Origin: Acidobacteriota bacterium
GTDB lineage: Bacteria; Actinomycetota; Acidimicrobiia; Acidimicrobiales; Acidimicrobilacustridaceae
Assembly: GCA_018969405.1 (NCBI GenBank)
Contig: JAGWYK010000007.1
Location: 1 to 57,799 of the forward strand
Length of the DNA stretch: 57,799 nt
Direction of reading: 5' to 3'
Each line of letters begins with the position of its first letter. The first letter of the stretch is position 1. Shown here one piece after another: positions 1-9,732 of the stretch. Under the pieces are notes generated by a model that had not been told where the DNA came from, did not search any database, and saw only the letters and a program-made list of their open reading frames with translations. The position numbers were made by a program, and so were the translations under genes.

Positions 1-2
1 GG

Positions 3-950
3 AATCTCAGCATCGGCGACATCCAGGCCTTCATCCAGTACTCCCGGCAGTTCACCCAGCCCATCAACCAGTTGGCGTCCATGGCCAACCAGCTGCAGTC
101 GGGCATCGCCTCGGCGGAGCGGGTGTTCGAACTGCTCGACATCGACGAGCAGTCCGCCGATCCGGTGACTCCTGCCTCCATCGAAGCGCCTCGCGGTCGT
201 GTGGAGTTCGAGCATGTGTCGTTCTCCTACAGTCCCGACAAACCGCTCATCGATGACCTCTCCCTCGTGGCCGAGCCGGGTCAGAGCATCGCCATCGTGG
301 GTCCCACCGGGGCGGGCAAGACCACATTGGTCAACCTCCTCATGCGGTTCTACGAGCTCGACGGCGGACGGATCACCCTCGACGGCGTCGACATCGCGGC
401 GATGCGCCGTGACGATCTGCGGGCCACCACCGGCATGGTCCTGCAGGACACCTGGCTGTTCGGCGGAACCATCCGCGACAACATCGCCTATGGCAACCTC
501 GACGCCACCGAGGAGCAGATCATCGCGGCGGCGAAGGCCACCTACGTCGATCGATTCGTCCGCTCACTCCCCGATGGCTACGACACGGTGCTCGACGACG
601 AGGCCAGCAACCTGAGCGCCGGTGAGAAGCAGCTTCTCACCATCGCCCGCGCCTTCCTCGCCGAGCCGACCATCCTGATCCTCGACGAGGCCACCAGCTC
701 GGTCGACACCCGCACCGAGGTGCTGATCCAACGGGCCATGGCCGCACTGCGCTCGAACCGCACCAGTTTCGTGATCGCCCATCGTCTCTCGACCATCCGC
801 GACGCCGACATCATCCTGGTCATGGAGCACGGTCGGATCGTCGAACAGGGTGACCATGTGTCGCTGCTCGCCGCCCGAGGGGCCTACTACAGGCTCTACA
901 ACGCGCAGTTCGTGGCGGCCGCGGTGGAGCTCGACACCCAGGCCTCCTGA
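3..950 (+). CDS. ABC exporter, C-terminal part (TM-domain end plus ATPase), truncated by window edge
   Basis: The reading frame is open from the first base, so the gene begins upstream of the window. The first 27 codons ([16 protein letters not shown]) match the last transmembrane/coupling region of an ABCB-type exporter half-transporter, followed by its ATPase domain. Visible motifs are Walker [11 protein letters not shown]-loop (VLQDTW), signature LSAGEKQ, Walker B ILILDEA with D-loop SSVD, and the H-loop histidine in IAHRLS. This is a type IV (multidrug/lipid exporter-like) fusion of membrane and nucleotide-binding domains acting at the cytoplasmic membrane. The substrate cannot be told from the ATPase. 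The partner half-transporter, if any, would lie upstream. Confidence 0.93.
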   Translation, partial: NLSIGDIQAFIQYSRQFTQPINQLASMANQLQSGIASAERVFELLDIDEQSADPVTPASIEAPRGRVEFEHVSFSYSPDKPLIDDLSLVAEPGQSIAIVGPTGAGKTTLVNLLMRFYELDGGRITLDGVDIAAMRRDDLRATTGMVLQDTWLFGGTIRDNIAYGNLDATEEQIIAAAKATYVDRFVRSLPDGYDTVLDDEASNLSAGEKQLLTIARAFLAEPTILILDEATSSVDTRTEVLIQRAMAALRSNRTSFVIAHRLSTIRDADIILVMEHGRIVEQGDHVSLLAARGAYYRLYNAQFVAAAVELDTQAS

Positions 951-992
951 CCGAGCGATCCCTCGGATCACGGACTCAGCGATCCCCCGAGC

Positions 993-1643
993 TCAGCCGG
1001 TGTATCTCGGCGCCTGGCCCTCGATGGTGATCTCGTTGGTCTCGACGGCGCCTGCCACCGGCTCCCCGTTGATCAGCATCGACGTGGTGCAGGTGATGGT
1101 GGCGGAGGAAGCCTCGGCCGGAGCGCTGAAGGTCTCGGTGAACTCGGCCACCGCCCCCGAGGCGACTGTCCGCACCGCCGGGGTGAAGGTGACCTGCAGC
1201 GGAGCCGGACAGTCGGCCCGCAGCGAGACCTCCACGTTCACCGCCTGCACGGCGGCGAGCACCGCCGGCACCAGCTCGGCGGCATCGGTGATGATGGTGT
1301 AGGTGCCGCCGGTGGCGGCGGCCATGCGCGAACCCTGCCCGGAGGTGCCACCGATGGTGGGACAGGTCGGCTGGTAGTCACCGGCGGAAGCGGTCGGATC
1401 GCCGTCCATGCCGCCGTCCACCGACACCACGATGAGCGTGATCCCTGCCGCCTGGAGCCGCTCGGTCACCGAGGCCTCGGTGACGTCATGGTCGAGGCCG
1501 GTCAGCGCCGCACACACCGGATCATGGGCGGGCGCATCACCGAACATCACGATCGCCTTGGCGCTGGCCGACGACCCCGCAGCACTGGCCGCCACGCCGG
1601 TCAACGACCTGATGGCGCTGGTCACCGCAGCACGGTGAACCAC
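993..1643 (-). pseudogene. C-terminal remnant of a VWA-domain protein (N-terminal half missing)
   Basis: The frame reads as the second half of a von Willebrand A domain: a TSAIRSLTG helix, the strand KAIVMFGDAPAHDP, and ITLIVVS followed by ATGGTY. A roughly 90-residue beta-sandwich-like tail with several cysteines follows. The first half of the fold, with the MIDAS motif DxSxS, is absent, because the region upstream on this strand is occupied by the divergent oxidoreductase. The first plausible start is a GTG at 1643 with no clear ribosome site. No signal peptide is present although the tail looks extracellular. I read it as a 5'-truncated pseudogene. A short expressed protein cannot be excluded. 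Confidence 0.55.
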
Positions 1644-1710
1644 GGGGTGAGCCGTTCCTGACAGACTCGGCGGAGCCCGGGAGACCGGCGATCGACCGAT
1701 GGGAGCTGCG

Positions 1711-2838
1711 GTGACGAGACGACGACCGACCGTGGTGGTGGCGGGTCTGGGCGACACCGGTGTGCTCGTGGCGACCCGGCTGGCCCGCTCCTGTCATGTG
1801 GTCGGCATCTCGACCCGACCGGCACTGGTCAGCGGTCAGGAGCTCGGCACCCGCCTCACCGATCTGCCCCGGTGGCGGCGCACCTATCTCGTGCCATTCG
1901 GCCGCTTCCGCCGACTCGATGACATCGATCTCGTGCACGGCCGCATCGTCGAGGCGGACCTGGCCAGCGCCACCATCACCGTCGAGCCCGCAACCGGTCC
2001 CGCCCGACAGATCCACTACGACGCGTTCGTGATCGCAACCGGGGTGAGCAACGGCTTCTGGCGCCACGACCGCCTCGAGGATCTGCACAGCATCGACATC
2101 TCGCTCACCGCGGTGAACCAGCAGTTGGCCGCGGCCTCCACGATCGCAGTGGTCGGTGGTGGCGCCACCGGGGTGAGCGTGGCCGACAATCTCGCTCGCC
2201 GCGGCGGTGCACAGGTGCACCTGTTCCACAGTGGCGATGAGCCGCTGCCCGGGTTCCATCCCGATGTGCGGCGCTGGATCGTCCGTCGACTCGCCTCCGA
2301 CGGGGTCGTCGTGCATCCGCAGCACCGAGCTGAGCTCCCGGCCGGATTCACCGGTGACGCGCTCACCACCGACCCGATCGGATGGTCGAGCGGCCAGGAG
2401 CCCTTCACCGCCGATGCCGTGGTGTGGGCGGTCGGTCTGACCCGGCCCCACACCTCGTTCCTGCCCGCCGAGGTGCTCGACGCAGAGGGGTTCGTGCTGG
2501 TGGATGCGCACCTGCGGGTGCCGGGCCGGAGGAACGTCTTCGCTCTGGGCGATGTCGCGGCCAGCGATCCCCTGCGCAGCTCGGCCCGCAACTGGGGCTA
2601 CCGGGTCGTCGTGGCCAATGTGCGCGCCGTGCTGCGCGGTCGGGAGACGGGCCTGCGACGGTTCAGGCCTGCGCCCTACCGATGGGGTTCCCTGCTCGGC
2701 CTGCAGTCCGACGGCCTGACCGTGGTGCAGCCCAACGGCCGGCGGGTGCGCATCCCGCGCCCGATCGCCGAGCGGCTGCTGCTGGGCACCTTCGTACAAC
2801 GGGTGCTCTACGGCGGGCTGCGACGGACCGATCGTTAG
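1711..2838 (+). CDS. FAD/NAD(P)-dependent pyridine nucleotide oxidoreductase (NDH-2/AIF-like)
   Basis: This is a two-Rossmann flavoprotein of the Pyr_redox_2 family, about 375 residues. The N-terminal FAD-binding motif is VVVAGLGDTGVLVA. The second nucleotide motif VVGGGATGVSVADNLARR lies around residues 148-166, and the C-terminal FAD-contact motif NVFALGDVA is near residue 275. It most resembles type II NADH dehydrogenase or AIF/ferredoxin-reductase-like proteins that pass electrons from NAD(P)H. The acceptor is unknown, and there is no CXXC redox pair. The start is GTG 1711, five nt after GGGAG. An in-frame ATG at 1699 lacks a ribosome site. The gene is divergent from the VWA remnant, whose missing 5' part it replaces. 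Confidence 0.85.
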   Translation: MTRRRPTVVVAGLGDTGVLVATRLARSCHVVGISTRPALVSGQELGTRLTDLPRWRRTYLVPFGRFRRLDDIDLVHGRIVEADLASATITVEPATGPARQIHYDAFVIATGVSNGFWRHDRLEDLHSIDISLTAVNQQLAAASTIAVVGGGATGVSVADNLARRGGAQVHLFHSGDEPLPGFHPDVRRWIVRRLASDGVVVHPQHRAELPAGFTGDALTTDPIGWSSGQEPFTADAVVWAVGLTRPHTSFLPAEVLDAEGFVLVDAHLRVPGRRNVFALGDVAASDPLRSSARNWGYRVVVANVRAVLRGRETGLRRFRPAPYRWGSLLGLQSDGLTVVQPNGRRVRIPRPIAERLLLGTFVQRVLYGGLRRTDR

Positions 2839-2913
2839 AGGCCTGTGCCCACTCGGGCCACCCCCTGCTTCGGTACCACCGAGATGACGTTGGCGGGAGC
2901 AGCCCGAGGAGGA

Positions 2914-5900
2914 TCAGATGACCCTGATCGTGTACGTGAAGAACAGCACACCGTTGTTGTAGAGGTACAGATAGCCACCGGGCTCCGAAAGGTCGGAGAT
3001 GTCGAACGTCCTGGGTGTCAGACCCGGTGCGTTGCCGGAGGCGATGGTGGCTCCTGAGTCCTCGTCGAGCCTGAAGGTGACCGAACCCCCGGGGAGCGTG
3101 CCGCTCAACGTGCAGTAGGCGAGCTGGAAGAAACCGTCGAGCGAGCAGGTCGCGAAGGGAGCGGCCACTGTCGGTCCGTTGGTGGTGCTGACGGTTGAAC
3201 TGCCATTGGTGTAGCGGGCCACGACCTGCGCTGAACCCGCCGAGGTGACGGCGCTGCTGGTCACGATGCACCACCCCTGGGCTCCGGTGGTGCAGGTGCC
3301 GGTGGCACCACCGGCGAAAGTGACGGTGACGAGCCGGTTCACGGGCGCGCCGGCCACGGTGGCGGTGTAGGTGCCGCCGCGGGCGACGACGGTCGTCGGC
3401 ACGAAGACACCGAATCCGGCCCTGGCCGCCAAGGAGTTCAGCGAGGGACTGCTGGGCGACGTGCCCGCAGTGTTGGTGGCGGTGACACTCACGTTGTAGA
3501 AGGCCATGGTGGTCAGCCCGGTGATCGTGCAGGAGGTGGCTGCGGTCACGCAGGTGCCGACGACCTTCCCGGCACCATCCGCCGCCGACGCCGTGTAGGA
3601 GGTGATGGGCGAACCACTGACGACGGGCGCGGTCCACGACACGATGAGCTTTCCGGTGTCGGAGGTGACCGTGGGCGTCCCCGGTGCCGGCGGTCTCAGT
3701 TCGAAGAAGGCCGCGCTCGAGCTCGGACCGACCGTTCCCGAGGAGGTGAGGGTCAGTGACACCGTGATCGAGTAGCGGGTGCCGGGGGTGAGCCCGACCA
3801 GGACACAACTCAGTCTGCCGGTGCTGCTGGTGGTGGTGTTGATGCAGGTGGCTCCACCCGGGGAGGCGGTGGCGGTGTAGCGGAAGCCGGGGGTGAGCAG
3901 GGCGGCATTGGCCGGCGGCGACCACTGCACCAGCAGCTGTGTCCCCGTGACCCCGACCTCCGAGGCCGACAGGTTCTGCGGAGCCGAAGGCGGCAGAGCG
4001 GGCTCCACGGTGACCGGCGTGGAGCCGGGACCGGCACCGAGGACGTTCGCCGCCACCACGACGATGGAATAGGTCCATCCGTTCTTCATGCTGGTGAGCG
4101 TGCAGGTGGTGGCCCCGGTGGTGGTGCAGGTGCGGGTGTCGCTCAGCCCGCCACCGGGGGAGGCGGAGGCCGTCACCGTGTAGCCGGTCACGGGGGTGCC
4201 GGCAGTGGCGCCGGAGGTCCAGGAGACGACCACCGAACCGTTCACGCTGAACCCGTTGGGACCGATGACGCTGGTGCTGACTCCGGTGACCGCGCCCGGC
4301 TTGGTGATGGCCGTCCTGGCGGCTGCGGCCGAGGCCGGTGAGCCGCCGGCGGCGTTGGTGGCCACGACGGTGACGGTGTACGAGGTTCCCGGTGTGAGGC
4401 CATCGATGGTGCAGGTGCGAGCAGCGCCGGTGGCGGTGCAGGTTCGCCCGCCGGGCAGCGCGGTGGCGGTGTAGGAGGTGATGGCATTCGAACCGTTGCT
4501 CGCGGGTGCGGTCCAGGTGACCACGAGCGCGCCGTCAGCGTCAGCGAGCGCGACACCGGTGGGGGCACCCGGTCGGGTGTAGGGGATGACCGAGGCCGAG
4601 GCCGTCGAGGATGGGCCGGTGCCGATCGCGTTGACGGCCACCACGGTGACGGTGACCGGCGTGCCCGGCGTGATGCCGACGATGGTGCAGGTTGTGGCCG
4701 GAGCCGTCGCCGTGCAGGTGGCGCCACCCGGCGAGGCGGTGGCGACGTAGCGGATGATGGCGCTGCCCCCATCGGCGTCGGGCGCGCTCCAGCTCACGAG
4801 CACCGAACTCGACCCCGCCGACAGGCTGACGCCGGTGGGGGCGAGGGGTGCCGAGATGCGCGGGGCCACCGCCGCGGAGGCCACCGAGGCGGGTCCGGTG
4901 CCGGCGATGTTCGTCGCCCGGGCCGTGACGGTGTAGCGGGTGCCGTTGGTGAGACCTCCGATGGTGCAGGTGAGCGCCGGCGCCACCACGGTGCAGGTCG
5001 CGCCACCCGGCGAGGCGGTGGCGATGAAACCGGTGAGGGCGGTGGATCCCGTGGCGGTCGGTGCGACCCAGCTCACGATGAGGCTCCTGTCGAAGGCGAC
5101 CGCCGAGACCGAGCTCGGAGCACCGGGTGTGGTGTACGGGATCGCCGCGGTCGGGGCCTCGGTAGATGTGCTCCCGGCTGCGTTCGTGGCCGCGACCCGC
5201 AACGAGTACCCGGACACCCCGGGCAGGAGCGAGGTGACCGTGCAGCTCAGGTCGGTGGTGGTGCAGGTTCCGACGATCACACCGTTGCGCAGGACCCACA
5301 CGCTGTAGCCCGTGATCGACGTGAACCCGCTCGACAGCGGTGCATCCCAGCGGACCACGAGGGCACTCGACCCGGCGACGGCACTGACCGCGGTGGGCGC
5401 ACCCGGAACGGTGTAGGGGATGGCCATGGTCGAGGCCACCGACGCCGGCCCCAGGCCCAACGCGTTGCGGGCCTTCACGGTGACGGTGTATGCGGCACCG
5501 GGGGTGAGGCCGCTGATGGTGCAGACGCGCGCCCCGGTGGTGGTACAGGTGGCACCGCCCGGCGACGCGGTGACCGTGTAGCCGGTGATGGGACTGTCAC
5601 CATCGGGACCCGCGGTCCACGAGGCGATGATCGAACCGGGACCGGCAGCGAGGGTCACTGCCGTCGGTTCCAGCGGAGGTGCGGGCCGCGGGGTTCCGGT
5701 GACCGACGCCGACGCGCTGCCGGTGCCGGCGATGTTCATCGCGGCCACCGACACCTGGTACGCGGTGCCGTTGGTGAGGCCACCGATTGTGCAGGAGGTG
5801 ATGGGGGCGGTCGTGGTGCAGGTCCCACCACCGGGGGTGAGGGTCACCCGGTACCCGGTGACCGGGCTGCCACCGTCACTCGCCGGTGCGTTCCATGCCA

Positions 5901-8900
5901 CCAGCAGCGCCGAGGGCCTCGAGGTCGCGGTGATGCCGCCCGGACTCGGTGCGCCGGGAACCGTGTAGGGGCGCACCATCGCCGAGGCCGGCGATGCGGG
6001 GCCGGTGCCGGCGATGTTGGTGGCGGTGAGGGTGACGGTGTAGCCCTGCCCCGGCGTGAGGTTCGCGATGGTGCAGGCTCCGACCTCGGGGCCCGACTCG
6101 GGGATGGTCACCGAGCAGGTGGCGCCCCCGGGACTGGCGGTGGCGGTGTAGGAGGTGATGCGACTCCATCCGGTGGCGGCCGACGGCGACCAGGAGACGT
6201 TCAGCGAACGCGACCCGGCGGTGACGGTGGGCGCACCGGGAGCTCCGGGGATGGTGTAGGGCACGACCTGACCAGCCACGGCCGCGGGTCCCGTGCCGGC
6301 GGCGTTGACGGCCACCACCGAGATCGTGACGGCCGTGCCGGCCTGCAGGCCGGTGATGACACAGGTGGTGGCGGAGGTGGTGGCGCAGGTGGCCCCGCCC
6401 GGGCTGGCCGAGGCCACGTAGCCGGTGATGGGGGTGCCACCGTTGGGTACCGGCGCAGCCCAGGACACGGTGACCGAACCCACACCGGCGACGGCGGTGG
6501 CCGAGGCGGGCATGTCCGGCGGACGGTTCGGGGTGACCGCGTTCGACGGGGCGGAGACTGGTCCGGTGCCGACGAACGAGGTGGCGGTCACGGTGAAGGT
6601 GTAGGTCACACCTCCGGTGAGATCGGCGAAGGTGCAGGTGGCGACGGTGCTCGTGCACGTGGCCCCACCCGGACTCGCCGTCGCGGTGTAGCCGGTGATC
6701 TGCTGACCGGAGGAGTTGGGCACGTTCCAGGTGAGCACCACGCGACCATCGGGCTGGGCGGCGGCGACCACGCCGGTCGGCGCATTCGGCGGCGCGATGG
6801 GCGCGATCGGGCCGACGGCGGCCGAGGACCTGCTCGAGCCGCCCGCGTTGGCTGCGGTGGCGGTGACGAAGTAGGTGGTGCCGTTGGTGAGACCACTGAT
6901 GGTGCAGGTCAGTTCGGGGGCGACTGCCGTACACGATGTGGTGCTGAGGTTGACCACTGCGGTGTAGCTGATGATCGGACTGCCGCCATCGGTCGACGGG
7001 GCCTGCATCGTGACCGTGAGCGTCGCGTTCCCCGGTTGGACCGCGATGACCACCGGCGCTCCCGGGAGACCGAACGGCGCCACCGCAGACGCCTCGGGCG
7101 ATGCGACGCTCGAACCGGCAGCGTTGGTGGCCACGACGGTCACCGTGTAGGGAGTTCCGGCGGTGAGGCCGCTGATCTTGCAGGTCAGACCGCCCGAGGA
7201 GCATGTGGCGCCGCCCGGGCTTGCGGTGGCGACATAGCCGGTGATCGGACTGCCGTTGCTCGACGGCGCCGTCCAGCGCACGACGAGCTGTCGGAGGCCG
7301 GCGGTGACCGTCGGAGCCGTCGGAGCCGCGGGGACACCAGCTGGCGCGACCGCAGCCGAGGGGCTCGAGGCCGGCCCGGGGCCGGCGGCGTTCGAGCCCA
7401 CCACGACGATGGTGTACTTCGTGCCGTTGGTGAGGCCGCCGATGGTGCAGGTGAGCGCACCGGTGGTGGTGCACGAAGCGCCCCCGGGCGTGGCCGTGGC
7501 TGTGTAGGCGGTGATCGCGCCCCCGTTGCCCGTCGCCGCCAGCCAGGTCACCACCAGTGATCGATCAGCAGAGGCGGCCGTGACGTTGCCGGGCGCTCCG
7601 GGTGATCGGAAGGGGGTGGCGGTGACCCCGGTGGAAGGAGCGCCCGTGCCGGCCGCATTGATGCCGCGGACGGTGACGGTGTAGGTGGTGCCGATGGTGA
7701 GACCGGTGAGCGTGCAGGTCAGTTCCGTCGTGGTCGTGCAGGTGGCCGTGCCGGGGCTGGCCGACACCGTGTAGCCGGTGATGTCGCTGCCGTTCGAGGA
7801 CGACGCCGCCCAGGCGACGGTGATGATGGTGTCACCGGCGGTGGCGGTCACCTGGGTCGGTGCCGTGGGAGCACCGAAGGGCGAGGCGGTGCCTGACCAG
7901 GCGGACCAAGCGCTGGTGCCCGCGCTGTTGGTGGCGTTGACCGCCACCACGTAGGTGGCGCCGTTGACGAGTCCACCGATGGTGCAGGAGGTGGCGGTGG
8001 TGGCGGTGCAGCGGGGACCGTCGTAGCTCGGGACGGCGTTGGCGGTGTTCCGGGCGACGGCGGTGTAGCCGGTGATGGCAGCACCGTTGGCCGAGGGCGC
8101 CGTCCAGGTGACGGTGATGCGGGCATCACCCACGGTGACGGTGGGAGCCGCGGGCGCCGCCGGTGCCAGGGCGAAGGAGAACGCCGTCGAGGCGGCCGAG
8201 GCGGCGCCGGTGCCGACGAGGTTGGTCGCGGTGACCGTCGCCGTGTAGGAGGTGCCCGGCTGCAGGCTGCTGAAGAGACAGCTGACCGCGCCGGTGGTCG
8301 TGCAGGTACGCCCCCCGGGACTCAGCGTGACGGTGTAGCCGGTGATCGCACTGCCGCCGTTGGATCCGGGCGCCCACCAGCTCACGAACACGTTGCCCTG
8401 GGTGTCGGCCTGACCGAAGACGGGTGTTCCGGGTGCACCCGGAACCGATCGGGGTGAGCCGGTGACGGCGGTCGAGGCCACCGAGGAACCGACGGAGTTC
8501 GTCGCCTTCACGGTGACGCTGTAGGTGAAGCCGTTGGTCAGCCCCGAGATCGTGCAGGAGATCGTTCCGGTCCCTGCGCCCGCCGTGCAGCTGCCGACCA
8601 CGGTCTCCTGTCCGGCGATGGTCATGCGAGCAGTCGCGGTGTACCCGGAGATCGCCGTGCCCCCCGCCGAGGACGGTGGGAGCCAGGACACCGCGAGCGT
8701 GCCGGGACCCGGGGTGAGCGACACGCTCTGGGGTGGCCCGGGCGGCAGACCGGGGTAGAGGTAGTTGCAGCTGTCGCCGGCGCAGGTCTCACGTCCCGTC
8801 ACACCGTTGAAGGCGGTGACGTACACCAAGTAGCCGCTGCCGTTGGTGAGACCGGAGATCGTGCAGGTGGTGGCGGGTGCTGTCGCCGTGCAGGTGGCGG

Positions 8901-9495
8901 TACCGGCGGATCCGGTGGCCGTGGCGGTGTAGCTGCTGATGGCGGTGCCACCGTTGGAGGTCGGCGCGGTCCAACTGACGATGAAGCTGCGATCGCCAGC
9001 GGTCGCCGTGACACCGGTGGGTGCTCCCGGTGAGTACGGACCGGTGGTGATCGAGGTCGTGCCCGCTGCGCTGAGACCGCTGAAGTTCTGGGCCTGCACC
9101 GAGACCGTCAGTGTCGTGAAGGACGGAATGGGAGAGGACGAGCCACTGATGTCGCAGGTGGTGGGGAGCAGGTTGGTGGCGAAGTTCCTCGTCGGACTGC
9201 AGGAACCGCCGCCGGAGACCGACGCGGTGTAGCCGAGGAGGAACTCACCACCGTCGGAGACCGGTGCGTTCCACGACACTCGGATCGAGCCGCCCAGCCA
9301 GGTCGCGGCCACCCCGGTCGGAGCGCTCGGCACGGAGGCGACCGAGACGAGTCGACTGCCCGAGCCGGACCGGGGGCCCGACACGGGCGAACTCTGCGCC
9401 GAGGCGAGGGAGACGGCCGCGCCGAGCAGCAGGATCATCCCCACCACGGTGACCATCGACGTGACGACGGTCCGCCGCACCGGCATCCGAGACAT
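2914..9495 (-). CDS. Giant secreted protein with 21 tandem fibronectin type III modules
   Basis: It is a 2193-residue exported protein. An N-terminal signal peptide (RR, then a hydrophobic run, ASA|QS cleavage near residue 33) is followed from about residue 57 by 21 consecutive FN3 modules of 85-100 residues. A typical module reads PGAPTGV..., VSW.AP..NGG..ITGYTATA, SPGGATC, C.I.GLTNGT.Y.V.V.A.N..G.GP. Every module has two cysteines at equivalent places (after SPGG and before the GL turn), suggesting one disulfide per module. The last ~165 residues are a non-FN3 beta-rich tail without LPXTG or a membrane anchor. It is probably a cell-surface or matrix adhesin/scaffold, though function is not proven. 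ATG 9495 is preceded by AGGGGGT, and longer in-frame starts would place a charged stretch before the signal peptide. Divergent from the FN3-containing protease. Confidence 0.9.
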   Translation of the reverse strand: MSRMPVRRTVVTSMVTVVGMILLLGAAVSLASAQSSPVSGPRSGSGSRLVSVASVPSAPTGVAATWLGGSIRVSWNAPVSDGGEFLLGYTASVSGGGSCSPTRNFATNLLPTTCDISGSSSPIPSFTTLTVSVQAQNFSGLSAAGTTSITTGPYSPGAPTGVTATAGDRSFIVSWTAPTSNGGTAISSYTATATGSAGTATCTATAPATTCTISGLTNGSGYLVYVTAFNGVTGRETCAGDSCNYLYPGLPPGPPQSVSLTPGPGTLAVSWLPPSSAGGTAISGYTATARMTIAGQETVVGSCTAGAGTGTISCTISGLTNGFTYSVTVKATNSVGSSVASTAVTGSPRSVPGAPGTPVFGQADTQGNVFVSWWAPGSNGGSAITGYTVTLSPGGRTCTTTGAVSCLFSSLQPGTSYTATVTATNLVGTGAASAASTAFSFALAPAAPAAPTVTVGDARITVTWTAPSANGAAITGYTAVARNTANAVPSYDGPRCTATTATSCTIGGLVNGATYVVAVNATNSAGTSAWSAWSGTASPFGAPTAPTQVTATAGDTIITVAWAASSSNGSDITGYTVSASPGTATCTTTTELTCTLTGLTIGTTYTVTVRGINAAGTGAPSTGVTATPFRSPGAPGNVTAASADRSLVVTWLAATGNGGAITAYTATATPGGASCTTTGALTCTIGGLTNGTKYTIVVVGSNAAGPGPASSPSAAVAPAGVPAAPTAPTVTAGLRQLVVRWTAPSSNGSPITGYVATASPGGATCSSGGLTCKISGLTAGTPYTVTVVATNAAGSSVASPEASAVAPFGLPGAPVVIAVQPGNATLTVTMQAPSTDGGSPIISYTAVVNLSTTSCTAVAPELTCTISGLTNGTTYFVTATAANAGGSSRSSAAVGPIAPIAPPNAPTGVVAAAQPDGRVVLTWNVPNSSGQQITGYTATASPGGATCTSTVATCTFADLTGGVTYTFTVTATSFVGTGPVSAPSNAVTPNRPPDMPASATAVAGVGSVTVSWAAPVPNGGTPITGYVASASPGGATCATTSATTCVITGLQAGTAVTISVVAVNAAGTGPAAVAGQVVPYTIPGAPGAPTVTAGSRSLNVSWSPSAATGWSRITSYTATASPGGATCSVTIPESGPEVGACTIANLTPGQGYTVTLTATNIAGTGPASPASAMVRPYTVPGAPSPGGITATSRPSALLVAWNAPASDGGSPVTGYRVTLTPGGGTCTTTAPITSCTIGGLTNGTAYQVSVAAMNIAGTGSASASVTGTPRPAPPLEPTAVTLAAGPGSIIASWTAGPDGDSPITGYTVTASPGGATCTTTGARVCTISGLTPGAAYTVTVKARNALGLGPASVASTMAIPYTVPGAPTAVSAVAGSSALVVRWDAPLSSGFTSITGYSVWVLRNGVIVGTCTTTDLSCTVTSLLPGVSGYSLRVAATNAAGSTSTEAPTAAIPYTTPGAPSSVSAVAFDRSLIVSWVAPTATGSTALTGFIATASPGGATCTVVAPALTCTIGGLTNGTRYTVTARATNIAGTGPASVASAAVAPRISAPLAPTGVSLSAGSSSVLVSWSAPDADGGSAIIRYVATASPGGATCTATAPATTCTIVGITPGTPVTVTVVAVNAIGTGPSSTASASVIPYTRPGAPTGVALADADGALVVTWTAPASNGSNAITSYTATALPGGRTCTATGAARTCTIDGLTPGTSYTVTVVATNAAGGSPASAAAARTAITKPGAVTGVSTSVIGPNGFSVNGSVVVSWTSGATAGTPVTGYTVTASASPGGGLSDTRTCTTTGATTCTLTSMKNGWTYSIVVVAANVLGAGPGSTPVTVEPALPPSAPQNLSASEVGVTGTQLLVQWSPPANAALLTPGFRYTATASPGGATCINTTTSSTGRLSCVLVGLTPGTRYSITVSLTLTSSGTVGPSSSAAFFELRPPAPGTPTVTSDTGKLIVSWTAPVVSGSPITSYTASAADGAGKVVGTCVTAATSCTITGLTTMAFYNVSVTATNTAGTSPSSPSLNSLAARAGFGVFVPTTVVARGGTYTATVAGAPVNRLVTVTFAGGATGTCTTGAQGWCIVTSSAVTSAGSAQVVARYTNGSSTVSTTNGPTVAAPFATCSLDGFFQLAYCTLSGTLPGGSVTFRLDEDSGATIASGNAPGLTPRTFDISDLSEPGGYLYLYNNGVLFFTYTIRVI

Positions 9496-9535
9496 CACCC
9501 GACCCCCTGACCCGCCCAGATGGGCGGACGGGAAG

Positions 9536-9541
9536 ACAGTA
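9536..9541 (-). promoter_or_regulatory. Candidate -10 for the FN3 giant
   Basis: The minus strand reads TACTGT about 40 nt upstream of ATG 9495, which would leave a leader of roughly 35 nt carrying the AGGGGGT ribosome site. No convincing -35 is visible. Confidence 0.35.
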
Positions 9542-9683
9542 CCTGCCGGCGATCCAGCGGACCCACCGCCCTCGCCGGACCGCTCCAGCGATGGTCGACC
9601 AACGCCCGACGAACCGAGGGTCTCGAGGGGTGGGAGTCTGACCACCATGAGGCCGACCCCGCTCCGGAACCCGCAGGCCGCCC

Positions 9684-9689
9684 TACAAT
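9684..9689 (+). promoter_or_regulatory. Candidate -10 (TACAAT) for the trypsin/NHL protease
   Basis: TACAAT is close to the sigma-70 -10 consensus and lies 43 nt before ATG 9733. The 237-bp divergent gap between the two secreted-protein genes therefore carries promoters for both. Nothing else stands out in it. Confidence 0.4.
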
Positions 9690-9732
9690 CGGCCACGCTC
9701 GCTCCGCGGGGTCTCGACCGCCTGGAGGATCG

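Noticed and set aside
3000-8500. Several open frames of 60-530 codons on both strands inside the FN3 gene
   Set aside because: They are shadows of a high-GC repetitive gene, with His/Arg/Pro-rich composition and no domains; the FN3 frame is continuous and unambiguous.
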